This document shows, one piece after another, positions 29,528 to 38,960 of a stretch of 64,000 nucleotides of DNA. A program made the position numbers and the translations under genes. This DNA comes from Roseibium litorale (GTDB lineage: Bacteria > Pseudomonadota > Alphaproteobacteria > Rhizobiales > Stappiaceae): positions 186,001-250,000 of the forward strand of contig NZ_JACYXI010000002.1 of the NCBI RefSeq assembly GCF_014842915.1, written 5' to 3'. Under the pieces are notes generated by a model, which was not told where the DNA came from, ran no database searches, and worked only from the letters and a program-made list of their open reading frames with translations. The stretch's first letter is position 1; every line of letters starts with the position of its first letter.

Positions 29528-32500
29528 CAGTCAGACATCCTCCGGCGCGACTGACGTTCCAGAATGTCGGAGACCTCGCGGGCCAAGGCCTGCGGATCAC
29601 TGCCGTAAAGATGGAACGTGTTGTAGTTGGTCTGCTGGCTCACTGCCCGATCCGAACCGGTTCCCTGGCCACCGTCTGCCGGGGACTGCCCCTCGGCGCG
29701 CCCGGTTGCTGCGGCAAGACGGGGCATGATCGGCTCGGCGGTCGCATAAGACACGAGCCCGCCCGCCTGACGGCTTTCCTCGGCGCGGCGGCTGAGCTGC
29801 GTCATTTCTCGCAGCTGGCCGTGGTGCGCAATGAAATCGCCCTTGCTGGCATAGCGCAGCTCCGGCCCGCGCTCGCCGACAAGCTGGATGCCGGATTTAC
29901 GGACGATTCCGCCGGAGGCATATTTGCCCACCGGGGTGAAGTCATTCGCGGGAATGGGAGTGCTGACCCCGGAAAGATCCGGCATCGAAAGCCTGAATGA
30001 TCCTCCCCTCGCATAGGACACAGGCGCGCCCAAAGGCCTGCCCGTGGTGATGTGCCGGCTGACGCGGGCGGTCTCTCGCGGCAGGCCATCAGGCGCAGTG
30101 GACACGCCCGCATTCTTACCTGCCGGGATAGAGTCATTCGCAGGGACCAGAGCGCGGAGCGCGGAAAGATCCGGCACAGAAAATACAAAGGATCTGGCGC
30201 GGCCCGTCGGTGTCGCAGTCCCGCCCGTCTGACCGCCCTCCTGGATGTGGCGGCTGAGCTGGGCCATGTCCCGCAGCTGGCCGTGGTGAGCGATAAACTC
30301 GCCCTTGCTGGCATAGCGCAGCTCCGGCCCGCGTTCGCCAACAAGCTGAATGCCGGATTTGCGGACAATGCCGCCGGAGGCATATTTGCCCACCGGGGCG
30401 TTGTCATTGGCTAAGGCTGGAGCCGGGGCAGCAGCCGGAGTGCCGCCGCCGAAGATGCTCGGCATTGAGATGTTGAAAGAGAAGGCATCCTTCAGCGCGG
30501 CGATCTTTTGATCGACCCAGGCCATCAGCTGAACAAAGACCGATTTCATGCCTTCAAGCAGTGAGGTGATGATCTTGCGCCCGGCTTCGGTCAGATCGAT
30601 ATCGAAAAGCTGCTGCAGCTTCCGGAAATCACCGGTGACAGCAGCCAGGGCAAAGCTGCTCGCACCAGCCAGAGCCTTGAAGGAAGACTTGATCGCCTCA
30701 CCGAACGCGGCAGCGGCCTCGCGGCCCAGATTGGCAAAACGTTCCTTTTGATCCGCTCCGAGCGTTTCCTGACTGAACAAGCCGGAGAAGAACGAGGCGA
30801 CGGCATCCTTGATGCTGGCAAGACCGGCCAGCATGCCAGACATATCGAAGGCACTCGCCAAAGCCTGATGGATCTTGCCGCCGTCGAGACCGATGGCTGA
30901 TGCCGCCTCGCCGATGGTGCCAGCAATCGCATCTATCCCGCTTGCCCAAGCGTTTTTTAGTGCGTCGAGTTCCGGGGTAAAGGCGCCCACGAGCCCGCCC
31001 AGGAAGCCGGAGACCACGGAGCTGATGCGGTCCCAATATTTCCACACAGCGAACGCTCCGGCAGCGATTGCCGCGATCAGTGCCGTAACCGGCCAGCCGA
31101 TGGCGGCAATGGCGGAGAGCGCCGCCACACCCGCAGCCTGGAGCCCTGCGAACAGACCGGAGAGCGAAGCAAGCCGCAACAATCCGGACAGCCGGATCGC
31201 CAGTTGAACAGGCCTCAACCCGTTCAAGGCACGCCCAAGCAACCCGACACGGCCCGCCGATGCCATGGCTCTTAGGCCGAGCATCTGCATCCCGAAGCGC
31301 ATGCCCGCAAGCATGATGGTGATGGACCCCAGAAAGGTCAGCAACCCTCCGCCAACGATCAGGAACCCGGCAAGAGCAATTGCGGCAAAGCCGATTGCAC
31401 GGGTGAGCCTGGGGTTTTCCTTGAGCCATGAGGCGATGCCGCGCGTTGCAGCCGTCAGCCATTGCGTGGCCTCTCGCATGGCAGGGTTAAGCTCTTCGCC
31501 GATGACCATTTTGAGTTCACTCAGAGCCGAAAGCAGCCCCTTCGTATCTCCCGACAGGTTGTCCCCCATCGCCTTGGAGACACGGGAGGCCTCGCCGTTT
31601 GCATCCTTCAAGGCGATCAGAAGATCCTGAAAGACGGCAAAGCCTTTTTCATCGATCAAGGCCGAGAATGAAGAGCCTGCCTCTACGCCAATCAGCTCCT
31701 TGAAGATCTCCTTGCGGTCTGCCGATCCCATCGCTTCGGTCGCCTTGCCGATCTCGGCAAGAAGCTCCGGGACAGGCCGAAGATCGCCATGAGCCGTCTT
31801 GGCGCGAATGCCCAGTTCCTTCAAGGCGGCGGCTCCCTTGGAAGTCGGTGCAGCCAGGCGCTGGTAGATGGCTCTGAGCGATGTACCGGCCTGACTGCCC
31901 TGAATGCCGACATTGCCGAGCAGACCGGCCATGGCAGCCGTTTCTTCCAGGGAAACGCCTAGGGCCTTGGCCTCCGGAGCCACGTATTTCATGCTCTCAC
32001 CGAGCATGATCAGGTCGACGTTTGCGCGGGTGGTGGTCGCGGTCAACACATCCCCGACCCGCTTCATCTCCTTCGGGTCCAGCCCGAACGCAGACAGGAT
32101 ATTGGACGAAATGTCCGAGGTTTCGCCAAGCCCCGTCTTGGTGGCTTTCGCAAGATCAAGGTTATCCGCGATTGATGCCAGGATCGCATTGCCATCAAAA
32201 CCGGCCATGGCCTGGAACTGCATGGCTTCGGCAACTTCCTGGGCGGAGAAACTGGTCGAGGCACCAAGCTCACGCGCCTTTTCGGCAAGAGCCTCATAGG
32301 CAGCGCTGCCCTTCGTTACGCGGGCGACAGCCGCGACCGCATCCATCTGCTCTTCAAAGGACGCAAATTCTGTGACGGTGGACTGCACGGGCCGCACGGC
32401 CTGACGCCCGGCGTAAAGCCCACCGGCACCCGCAATGCCAAACCCCGCCCCCAGAGCCATCTGACGGTTGCGCCGGTCGCGCAGCCGGTTGGTCAGCCGC

Positions 32501-33045
32501 TGGACTGCCTGCTGGCGGCGTTCCATTCTGGCGAGAGACTTTTCGTGCGTGTTGACCGCATCGGTCGAGGCGCGCAAGGCGCTTGCGCTGTCCCGGCTTG
32601 CTTTCGCAAGATCGCGAGTAGAGGTGCCCGTGGTCCGCAGCTTCCGCCGCAGCTGTTCAAGCCCCCTTTCATTGGTGCTTAAAGACCGTTTCAAACGGCC
32701 TGCTTCAGAGCGCAGCCGTTTGAACTCCTGCCCCGTTGCCTTTCCGGCTTTGGAGAGATCCTTAAGGCGCGTCTGCACACCGGCAAGCTTTTCCCGCGTG
32801 GCGACGGATTGCTGCTTCAGTGCCCGGAATTCCTGGAGCAGCCTGGACTGTCCTTGAGCGGCCACTTTTGCCGCTTCCGCCGTACGCAACCCCATCCGGG
32901 CGGACTGACGGGCGGTCTCACTGAACTCGCGGCGAACGCCTCGCTGGTCCCGTCCGATGTCCTTCATCTGACGGCGCACGCGGGAGAGTTTGCCGGACAG
33001 CCGGTCGCGCAAGGTAAGCAGCATTTGTGCCTTGAGCTGAGCCAC
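29527..33045 (-). CDS. Tail tape measure protein (TP901-type)
   Basis: A 1172-residue tape measure. The first ~210 residues are a long charged coiled coil. A TP901-type core follows (FASFEEQMDAVAAVARV, ASTSFSAQEVAEAMQFQAMAGF). Hydrophobic helices lie around residues 560-690, and there is a Gly-rich C-terminus with duplicated YASGGIVRKSGIQLVGERGP modules. It sets tail length and is extruded at infection. It is 3 bp downstream of the E/E' chaperone, the usual position. Confidence 0.95.
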   Translation of the reverse strand: MAQLKAQMLLTLRDRLSGKLSRVRRQMKDIGRDQRGVRREFSETARQSARMGLRTAEAAKVAAQGQSRLLQEFRALKQQSVATREKLAGVQTRLKDLSKAGKATGQEFKRLRSEAGRLKRSLSTNERGLEQLRRKLRTTGTSTRDLAKASRDSASALRASTDAVNTHEKSLARMERRQQAVQRLTNRLRDRRNRQMALGAGFGIAGAGGLYAGRQAVRPVQSTVTEFASFEEQMDAVAAVARVTKGSAAYEALAEKARELGASTSFSAQEVAEAMQFQAMAGFDGNAILASIADNLDLAKATKTGLGETSDISSNILSAFGLDPKEMKRVGDVLTATTTRANVDLIMLGESMKYVAPEAKALGVSLEETAAMAGLLGNVGIQGSQAGTSLRAIYQRLAAPTSKGAAALKELGIRAKTAHGDLRPVPELLAEIGKATEAMGSADRKEIFKELIGVEAGSSFSALIDEKGFAVFQDLLIALKDANGEASRVSKAMGDNLSGDTKGLLSALSELKMVIGEELNPAMREATQWLTAATRGIASWLKENPRLTRAIGFAAIALAGFLIVGGGLLTFLGSITIMLAGMRFGMQMLGLRAMASAGRVGLLGRALNGLRPVQLAIRLSGLLRLASLSGLFAGLQAAGVAALSAIAAIGWPVTALIAAIAAGAFAVWKYWDRISSVVSGFLGGLVGAFTPELDALKNAWASGIDAIAGTIGEAASAIGLDGGKIHQALASAFDMSGMLAGLASIKDAVASFFSGLFSQETLGADQKERFANLGREAAAAFGEAIKSSFKALAGASSFALAAVTGDFRKLQQLFDIDLTEAGRKIITSLLEGMKSVFVQLMAWVDQKIAALKDAFSFNISMPSIFGGGTPAAAPAPALANDNAPVGKYASGGIVRKSGIQLVGERGPELRYASKGEFIAHHGQLRDMAQLSRHIQEGGQTGGTATPTGRARSFVFSVPDLSALRALVPANDSIPAGKNAGVSTAPDGLPRETARVSRHITTGRPLGAPVSYARGGSFRLSMPDLSGVSTPIPANDFTPVGKYASGGIVRKSGIQLVGERGPELRYASKGDFIAHHGQLREMTQLSRRAEESRQAGGLVSYATAEPIMPRLAAATGRAEGQSPADGGQGTGSDRAVSQQTNYNTFHLYGSDPQALAREVSDILERQSRRRMSD
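29789..30398 (-). repeat. Two 148-bp direct repeats inside the tape measure gene
   Basis: Copies at 29789-29936 and 30251-30398 are highly similar and start exactly 462 bp (154 codons) apart, so the frame is kept. Each encodes the module KYASGGIVRKSGIQLVGERG plus PELRYASKG.FIAHHGQLR. A more diverged copy of the intervening SVPDLS...PAND unit is also visible between them. Confidence 0.85.
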
Positions 33046-33048
33046 CGG

Positions 33049-33575
33049 CTACCGCCTCTCCCGCTGTGCGTTTTCGATTGCCGCCACCCGTTCCTCCAGG
33101 AGCTTGCGGGCGGCGATCCAGTGCTCGTAAAGCTCAGACCAGGGCAGCGCCTTCAGTTCCGACAGCTGCCAGTGGAAAGCCTCTGTGATCTCGTAATAGA
33201 TCTGGTTGATGCTCTCCGGCCTGAGCAGGGTTACTTCGGCGTCTTCGGCCCCGGTGTCGTCCCAGTCTCCGGCGTCATCGTCTTGCGCACCACCAGCCCA
33301 TCGAAGTCGATGGCTTCGAAAAAAGAGCCAAAGGCCGCCTGCAACGCCAGGAGGTTTGCACCAGATCCCTTGCGGATCACTTCGGCAGGAACACACGGCA
33401 CGCCGATTTTCTCGGTCACATGGGCAATCGCTTTTTTGTCGCCCTCGACAAGAAGATCCATGACCGAGAACCGGCCCAGATCCTGCCCTGTCGGTTCGCG
33501 CATCAAGGTGATGGTGCTGACGGTTTCACCGTTCACGGTGAGTGGCTTCGGAAGGGTGACTTCAACAGTGTCCAT
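33049..33575 (-). CDS. Tail assembly chaperone E-E' made by -1 frameshift
   Basis: Gene E (33231-33575) and the overlapping downstream frame (to 33049) are offset by -1 and joined by a slippery heptamer T TTT TTC at 33324-33318, read in phase with E codons TCT TTT TTC. Slippage gives a 175-residue product: 86 residues of E then 89 of E', containing LLRPESINQIYYEITEAFHW. The downstream frame has no credible start of its own. P2 and many tailed phages use the same device directly upstream of the tape measure. Confidence 0.8.
33231..33575 (-). CDS. Tail assembly protein E (short product)
   Basis: A 114-residue protein starting MDTVEVTLPKPLTVNGETVSTITLMREPTG in family style, though written here only to show the type. 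This matches the P2 gpE/Mu gp41 tail assembly family. It ends in a Thr/Pro-rich tail when no frameshift occurs. The E:E' ratio is important for tail assembly in related phages. Confidence 0.85.
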   Translation of the reverse strand: MDTVEVTLPKPLTVNGETVSTITLMREPTGQDLGRFSVMDLLVEGDKKAIAHVTEKIGVPCVPAEVIRKGSGANLLALQAAFGSFFEAIDFDGLVVRKTMTPETGTTPGPKTPK

Positions 33576-33654
33576 GATGTGCCTCGATTGGTAAGGGATG
33601 AGGGCCGGGCTCTCACCGGCCTGCGCCGTCCGCAGACGGTCTTATCCGGTGGAC

Positions 33655-34173
33655 TTAAGCGCCGCCCCGGCCCAAGGCCGCGTTGACCGCGTCCGTGATC
33701 GTGGTGCCGTTCTGGCGGATGTTGTTGTTCAGAAGATCGAAATAATAGCGCTCGGAACCGGCGTATTCGTGGGACCAGAACACAAGCGAGAAGACCAGCT
33801 TCACCTTTACGTCCTCGTCCGGCTTCCGGTCGCCAAGGTCATTCTCCGTGCAGCGGCCCTGCATCGTATGGACTTCGGTAAAGGCTTCACCGGTGATTTC
33901 ATCTTCCCAGCCAGCACGCAGGAAGAAGCGCTCCTGGTCGATCCGGTACCCCTTGATCAAGCCGAACAGCGCGTCGGACATGCCGGTCAGGGTGATCTCT
34001 GTGGTCAGCTTCTCAAAGCCGTGGCGGGTGTCGAGCGGAGCCGCGATGCCGCCAGGACGGCGTTCCGCCGTCTTGAGCTTGGACATGGGAGGCTTGAACT
34101 CGGTAATGGAACCGCCAAAATCGTTTGTGCCGTGCCACAGTGTGAACTGGCGGTGAGCTTGTGAATGAAGCAT
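33655..34173 (-). CDS. Major tail tube protein (P2 FII-like)
   Basis: A 172-residue tube subunit: LWHGTNDFGGSITEFKPPMSKLK at the start, GMSDALFGLIKGY in the middle, and a lysine/Val-rich strand before YYFDLLNNNIRQNG. It lies immediately downstream of the sheath gene, as in P2 (FI-FII) and Mu (L-M). Confidence 0.92.
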   Translation of the reverse strand: MLHSQAHRQFTLWHGTNDFGGSITEFKPPMSKLKTAERRPGGIAAPLDTRHGFEKLTTEITLTGMSDALFGLIKGYRIDQERFFLRAGWEDEITGEAFTEVHTMQGRCTENDLGDRKPDEDVKVKLVFSLVFWSHEYAGSERYYFDLLNNNIRQNGTTITDAVNAALGRGGA

Positions 34174-34197
34174 ATCGGTCTCCTAGGGGGCTGCGCG

Positions 34198-35421
34198 TCA
34201 GTTACCGCTCACAAGCGTGAAGGCAGATGCAGCCGAGGCCTGTTCAAGGAACTCCTCATAGAGTTCCGGGGTCCGGTAGCCCCAGATTTCAATGTCCCGG
34301 ATCGGCGTGGCTTCGACGAATTTCAGGCGGTAGAAGAGAATGCCGTCCGCCATCTGGCGCGGGGTATTGAGATCTTCGGGCATCTCGAACTCGGCGCCGA
34401 TGATTGCGCCTTTCTGGACCAGTTCCCGAAGGAAGGTCTCAACCAGGCTGGCAATGTCCCGGATGGCGTGAAGCGACATGGGAACGCCGATATAGGCGCG
34501 AAGACCTTGTTCCAGCGCGTCATAGACCTTGTCAGCAACGCGGCGGCCAACGACGGTGCCCCCGAGCGTGCGCAGCGGATCAACAGACCCGCCGCCCCAG
34601 GTCCAGAAGCCCTTGTCCTTGAAAAAGGTGGAGACCTGCGATGCGTTCATCTGGGTCGCTTCGCAGTTGCTGTCGTTCAAGCGCCAGTCGACAGGACGGG
34701 CCAGACCGGTGATGCCGCGTACTTCCTTGTTGTCCGGCGACCACCAGAAGCCCTTCTCCAGATCCAGCCGGGACTGAATGCCCGCATAGACCGCAGATCC
34801 CGGCACTTCAATATTGGTGCTGGTGACCGTGTCCCAGATCTTGCACATCGGATCGATGATCGAGAGACGGTCAGAGGAATAGAGGTCGCGATTGGCGATT
34901 GCCTCTGCGGTTGTTGTGTTCGGCCCATCGGCGAAGACATAGGCCCGGATGCGCTCGGCGACCGAAACCATCTCCTTGATCACCGGATTGGCGGTGACCG
35001 CATCGTCGGCAAAGGCAAAGCCCGGCGCGATCAAGAGGTCCGGAACGAAGTCGAGCTGATCCTGAACCTTGCGGGCTGCGTGAACGCCGGTCATGTCTAT
35101 GGCGCTGCCGACAACGGCGGAGACCTGCTCGGCGGGGTCCACCTTCTCTTCCACGCGGATCACGGCGATCTTGCCAGAGGTTTTCTCGTACTGGTTCCAG
35201 ATGGCCTTCAGGGATAGCGGCAGGGTGCCCGTGTCACCAAGCGTATCCGCCTTGGTAATGTCGCCGAGAATGGCGACCGGCTGGTTCAGCGGCCAGATCG
35301 CAGCATCCGCATCCGGCGCGGTGCCGATGATGCAAATCTCGCCTGCGTCAGCGACGCGAATACGCGGCGTGCCGAACGTCTGATCGCTCGCCCTTACGCC
35401 ATGATGGTAATTGGTTGCCAT
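34198..35421 (-). CDS. Contractile tail sheath protein (P2 FI/Mu L-like)
   Basis: A 407-residue sheath beginning MATNYHHGVRASDQTFGTPRIR, with PDLLIAPGFAFADD and the conserved C-terminal sheath fold (TFLRELVQKGAIIGAEF, EATPIRDIEIWGY). ATG 35421 is chosen since the 21-residue upstream extension lacks family features and crosses the activator box region. It marks this as a myovirus. Confidence 0.93.
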   Translation of the reverse strand: MATNYHHGVRASDQTFGTPRIRVADAGEICIIGTAPDADAAIWPLNQPVAILGDITKADTLGDTGTLPLSLKAIWNQYEKTSGKIAVIRVEEKVDPAEQVSAVVGSAIDMTGVHAARKVQDQLDFVPDLLIAPGFAFADDAVTANPVIKEMVSVAERIRAYVFADGPNTTTAEAIANRDLYSSDRLSIIDPMCKIWDTVTSTNIEVPGSAVYAGIQSRLDLEKGFWWSPDNKEVRGITGLARPVDWRLNDSNCEATQMNASQVSTFFKDKGFWTWGGGSVDPLRTLGGTVVGRRVADKVYDALEQGLRAYIGVPMSLHAIRDIASLVETFLRELVQKGAIIGAEFEMPEDLNTPRQMADGILFYRLKFVEATPIRDIEIWGYRTPELYEEFLEQASAASAFTLVSGN

Positions 35422-35463
35422 GTGCTTCGGCCCGCTTGTCTGTAACCTCAATTGGATGAGCAG

Positions 35464-35512
35464 ACGGTAGCGGCACCGGCACAAACAAAAACCGGCGACA
35501 AATGCCGCCGGT
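35464..35512 (-). promoter_or_regulatory. Predicted activator-dependent late promoter before the sheath gene
   Basis: A 22-bp dyad box at 35491-35512 (plus-strand start ACCGGCGACA, end GCCGCCGGT) with a minus-strand -10-like TACCGT at 35464-35469. The same box-to-hexamer spacing recurs before the protease and endolysin genes. On the minus strand the box plus TTTTTGTT could also read as a terminator. Confidence 0.65.
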
Positions 35513-35591
35513 AGACTGAATTCACATAAGACCTATAGAAAGGCCCGCTTTCGATTGGCCGTCAAGGGGCCACGAGCCAATTGCCTCTTCC

Positions 35592-35999
35592 TCAATACTC
35601 CGCAACCAGTGCAGCAACTTCCGCCGGGCACTCCGGCCAACTCTCGTTGGCATAGACATCGGCTGAAGCACTTTCTGAAAGCGGCAGGATATTGCCTCGC
35701 ATAGCCGCAACCCAAGCGGTTGTGGCCTCGATCCTCGCCAGCACGTCGTTTTCTTCAGAAGAACGGGCACTGGCCGTCTTTGCGGCAATCACACTGGCTG
35801 CCGCCGCCATATTCATCTGGCTCTCGGCAGACGCAACGCGGTAGATGCGCCGACGGCACTCCGCCTTCACCAGCGTCGTTCTGTCAGCGGCGCGCGCAGC
35901 ATCGATGGCAGTATCCGGAACACCCTGCTTTCTGAGCCACTCGGGAGATCCGAGAAGCTGATTATTGTTGTGCGATACGGACAATTGGTCATCTGTCAT
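35592..35999 (-). CDS. Tail fibre assembly-region protein
   Basis: A 135-residue protein of alpha-helical, Ala-rich composition. The TLVKAECRRRIYRVASAESQMNMAAA segment resembles DUF4376-type proteins encoded beside tail fibres, and the gene ends the fibre module. A fibre chaperone is plausible but not demonstrable from sequence. ATG 35999 is preceded by AGGAGC. Confidence 0.55.
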   Translation of the reverse strand: MTDDQLSVSHNNNQLLGSPEWLRKQGVPDTAIDAARAADRTTLVKAECRRRIYRVASAESQMNMAAAASVIAAKTASARSSEENDVLARIEATTAWVAAMRGNILPLSESASADVYANESWPECPAEVAALVAEY

Positions 36000-36025
36000 G
36001 TTTTAGCTCCTCGTGGGCTATACAA

Positions 36026-36733
36026 TCAAAGCGTTCCTACGTTGGTAAAACTCAGCTGGCGAACCTCTGTATGGGCTGTCCCAGCAGGCACAGCCTCAAT
36101 CCAACGCCCCCCCATACCAGACGCGGGAAACGTGCAATCCTGGCAGACGAACCCCACCCCATGAGCGAGCTGGAATATGTTTTGGTTTGACCCTTCCGGC
36201 AGATCAAAGACAGCACTCACAAACACTGCCGTTGTGTGACCATGACATGCAATCATATGCCGTTGCCCAACCCCATCAGGGGCGGTTCCTGCAACCAATG
36301 TTATGTCGTGAATGAAAAAACGCGCACCCGTGAACGCCGTATAGAAACGAGGCATTTCGGCAGGGTTGTCGGAACGTAGATTTCCAAAAACGATCCTACC
36401 TGTCACCGCATTGTCAGAGTACAGCTCAACCACGCCTTCCGGGAAGTAGACGCCTTCGGAAACAAAATACGTCCCATGGACCATGAGTTTCAGGACACCA
36501 CCCTGCACACCCAAGGAAGTTGCCTTTCCAAGGGATTGGAATGGATCAGCGGCAGTCCCTTCTCCGGCATCGGAACCATTGATCTGATCGACATGGTAGG
36601 CGCGAATGGTTGTCGGCGTAACCAACAATGCCTCGGCGAGCGCGGCTTTGGCGTCCTCCTGAAAGGATCGAAAGCTATCGGCGAGTTGGGTATGTGCGGC
36701 CGTCAGATCGGTAATACTGCTTTCCAGCGACAT
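36026..36733 (-). CDS. Tail fibre-associated protein with beta-helix-like repeat region
   Basis: A 235-residue protein: an N-terminal helix, a VDQINGSDAGEGTAADPFQSL segment typical of pectate-lyase-like parallel beta-helix proteins, then alternating hydrophobic strands. It lies one base after the fibre gene and before the assembly-region gene. A role in receptor binding or depolymerisation is inferred from position and fold hints only. Confidence 0.55.
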   Translation of the reverse strand: MSLESSITDLTAAHTQLADSFRSFQEDAKAALAEALLVTPTTIRAYHVDQINGSDAGEGTAADPFQSLGKATSLGVQGGVLKLMVHGTYFVSEGVYFPEGVVELYSDNAVTGRIVFGNLRSDNPAEMPRFYTAFTGARFFIHDITLVAGTAPDGVGQRHMIACHGHTTAVFVSAVFDLPEGSNQNIFQLAHGVGFVCQDCTFPASGMGGRWIEAVPAGTAHTEVRQLSFTNVGTL

Positions 36734-36734
36734 T

Positions 36735-37307
36735 CTATCTGCTCCTGTCTGCCAAGGCCACGACGACGGATCGCAGTGCCTTCACTTCATTTTCAAGGGT
36801 TTTGATGCGGAGGGCGTCGGCCTCGATTACCCGTGTGTTGCGGGCCAAGGCCATGCTTATTTTTGCGAATTCTGCCGCGAACGTGAGATGCAGATCGACG
36901 TCCCCGGTGAAGGTGATAGCCCCAGCGGGCAGCGCCTCAAGCGCTAAGAGATATGCGACGGCGAGAGGAACGCCCGGAGTGAAATAGGCAAGGGCAACGG
37001 TTGGATCGGACCAGACAGCAAAGAGGGTTCCGTCATCCAGGTAAAAGCCTAATTCGCGCACCCAAAACCCCGCATCGTGGTCGAGCAGTGCAGCAATCTC
37101 CACCACATGGTCGCCGACGTATTTGCCGCTTGCGACCGGCACCCGAACAATTTCCGAAGCGAGCGCGGTCTCCGCCCCTACCGGCGTGTATCCGGAGGTT
37201 CCGAACGCAATATGACTCACAGTAAGAGCAATCCCGGTGCCATCGGCCTTGAACGCCTTCGCCAGACCTTGTGTCGTGAGCACAGGATTGAGAGCGGTAA
37301 TCGTCAT
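36735..37307 (-). CDS. Tail-collar fibre protein (P2 gpH N-terminus/DUF3751-like)
   Basis: A 190-residue protein starting MTITALNPVLTTQGLAKAF. The segment VSHIAFGTSGYTP, then WVRELGFYLDDGTLFAVW, is diagnostic of the N-terminal domain of P2-type tail fibres that attaches to the baseplate. It is short compared with full-length H, so receptor-binding function probably resides in the following gene. Its ATG overlaps the stop of gene I (ATGA). Confidence 0.85.
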   Translation of the reverse strand: MTITALNPVLTTQGLAKAFKADGTGIALTVSHIAFGTSGYTPVGAETALASEIVRVPVASGKYVGDHVVEIAALLDHDAGFWVRELGFYLDDGTLFAVWSDPTVALAYFTPGVPLAVAYLLALEALPAGAITFTGDVDLHLTFAAEFAKISMALARNTRVIEADALRIKTLENEVKALRSVVVALADRSR

Positions 37308-38044
37308 CTGATGAGGTCTCCTGTTACCCGGAGCATTTGGGTTGATCGCCCGGCAAGGGATATACCCGCTGCGCAACCAAGCGATGGCAGATCGGCTGAG
37401 GCGCTCCCAGAGCAAAGCGCGATCTGGCGACCGGAAACCCCTGAGCCAACCGCGTTGCCGGTGTTTGGGATGAGCGCTTTGCCATCGAGACGTTGAAATC
37501 CTGTGGCGCGCGCGCCCTCGGCCAGACCTAAGTCACTCGATGAGAGAGCACCGAGTTCGAAGCTGAACTGGCGGGTCAAGGGTTTGGCCGCGTTGACCCA
37601 AGCGATGGCGTCGGCTTGCAAACGCGCGTCCAGGATCGGGCCATCTTCGAACACCGCGCTGTTGGCATAGGCCGTCACATGGAAGGTGCCGGGCTCCCGT
37701 TCCGGCAGTGCCTCGAACCACTCGGTGATCTGGGCTGTGATGGAGAGGGCTTTGAGTGCCGTTTCAACGGCAAATAAAGTGCCCTTGAAGATATGGACGG
37801 TTTCCGCCGCGTCGATAACCTGCCTCTTGATCTCAGCCGGCCACTCGTCTCGCCAATAGTCCACACTCTCTTCCCAGGCCAGAAATGGCAGCTCCGCCTC
37901 CGGCGCATCTAGCGGCAAGGTCACCTTGGACAGCGGTCCAAACCGGCCCTCGATCTCGACCGAATAGCCAACGCTGGCAACGCGCCGCTCCAGATCGGTC
38001 GCATAGGACGGCAGAAGACCGGCATGATTGGAGAGGTCCGTCAT
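37304..38044 (-). CDS. Baseplate tail protein I (P2 gpI-like)
   Basis: A 246-residue protein with the gpI hallmark FLAWEESVDYWRDEWP and KRQVIDAAETVHIFKGTLFAVE. The last ~70 residues (from SSDLGLAEGARATGF) are an addition of low complexity not needed for the family. It overlaps J upstream and the fibre gene downstream by four bases each. Confidence 0.9.
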   Translation of the reverse strand: MTDLSNHAGLLPSYATDLERRVASVGYSVEIEGRFGPLSKVTLPLDAPEAELPFLAWEESVDYWRDEWPAEIKRQVIDAAETVHIFKGTLFAVETALKALSITAQITEWFEALPEREPGTFHVTAYANSAVFEDGPILDARLQADAIAWVNAAKPLTRQFSFELGALSSSDLGLAEGARATGFQRLDGKALIPNTGNAVGSGVSGRQIALCSGSASADLPSLGCAAGISLAGRSTQMLRVTGDLIR

Positions 38045-38952
38045 TGAACCACCGTCACGATCTCGGCAGCGCTGATATGGATGGCCTCTCCCGCTGCCGC
38101 CACGATCCCCACGCTTGCGATTGGCGCACCGTCTACCTCCAGCGCCACGTCCAGTACGCCCGACACGGTGAGCGCTGCATGCAGTCCGGAAACGGGCAGA
38201 CTGCGGCCAATGCCGCGCCTCTCCGCCAGATACGCCGCCAACCGCGCCTGGGCTTCCACAAGAACCAGCTCCGGAGACGGACCTGCCGGGATCGACAGCG
38301 TGACCCGCAGCGTATGGGAGAGAATGGTTGCCGCCTCAATCGTGACCCTGTCCCCAATCGGACGCCGGGTCTTGTCTGTCACCGCCTCGGCGACCTGTAC
38401 AAGCAATCCTTCATCCGCTGCGCCATCGCCCTCAATGGCCAGCACGGTCACCAGAGCCTCGGCAGGCGCGGGTGAAACGGCTGTCGCGTCGGCAACACCG
38501 GCCACCGACATTGCCCAAAAGACATAAGCGCCCTCGGGACCGGCAACAGAATAGCTCTCCGGCCCGAGCTGGATGCGGGCGCGGTATGCCTCGTCATCCT
38601 CATAGGTTGGCGCGATGAGTGGCGTTGCATCCGGGTCGCCCGGGTCCAGAACCAGACGCGGAATATTCCGGCGGCGCGAAGCTCCGATGATATCGAGATC
38701 CTTGCCAGTCGCCGTCGCAAGGCGGGACGCCGCAGCCGCCTCGTTGATTCGCTGGCGCAGCAGGTTCTCCACATAGGCATCAACACCCAGATGGGCGCGA
38801 ACCGGCTCGAACTCGGTCTCGTCCGCGAATTCCGGCCAAAGGCGCTTGTACTCCGCCATCTGCCGGTCGAGCAGCGTCTCGAAGCTCAAGTCCTCGATCA
38901 GCTTGGGAGCTGGCAGCCCCGGCAATTGCAGAATGTCGTCAAAGCGGCTCAT
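38041..38952 (-). CDS. Baseplate assembly protein J
   Basis: A 303-residue wedge protein of the P2 gpJ/Mu gp47 family. It opens MSRFDDILQLPGLPAPKLIEDLSFE and contains AHLGVDAYVENLLRQRINEAA, ATGKDLDIIGA and RPIGDRVTI in the expected order. It sits between the gp25-like gene and I, as in P2. Confidence 0.93.
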   Translation of the reverse strand: MSRFDDILQLPGLPAPKLIEDLSFETLLDRQMAEYKRLWPEFADETEFEPVRAHLGVDAYVENLLRQRINEAAAASRLATATGKDLDIIGASRRRNIPRLVLDPGDPDATPLIAPTYEDDEAYRARIQLGPESYSVAGPEGAYVFWAMSVAGVADATAVSPAPAEALVTVLAIEGDGAADEGLLVQVAEAVTDKTRRPIGDRVTIEAATILSHTLRVTLSIPAGPSPELVLVEAQARLAAYLAERRGIGRSLPVSGLHAALTVSGVLDVALEVDGAPIASVGIVAAAGEAIHISAAEIVTVVQ

Positions 38953-38960
38953 TCAAAACC

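Noticed and set aside
35484-35512. Box before the sheath gene as a Rho-independent terminator
   Set aside because: Hairpin plus T-run is present on the minus strand, but the third copy (51492) lacks a T-run and the spacing to a -10-like hexamer is conserved; regulatory role preferred, terminator not excluded.
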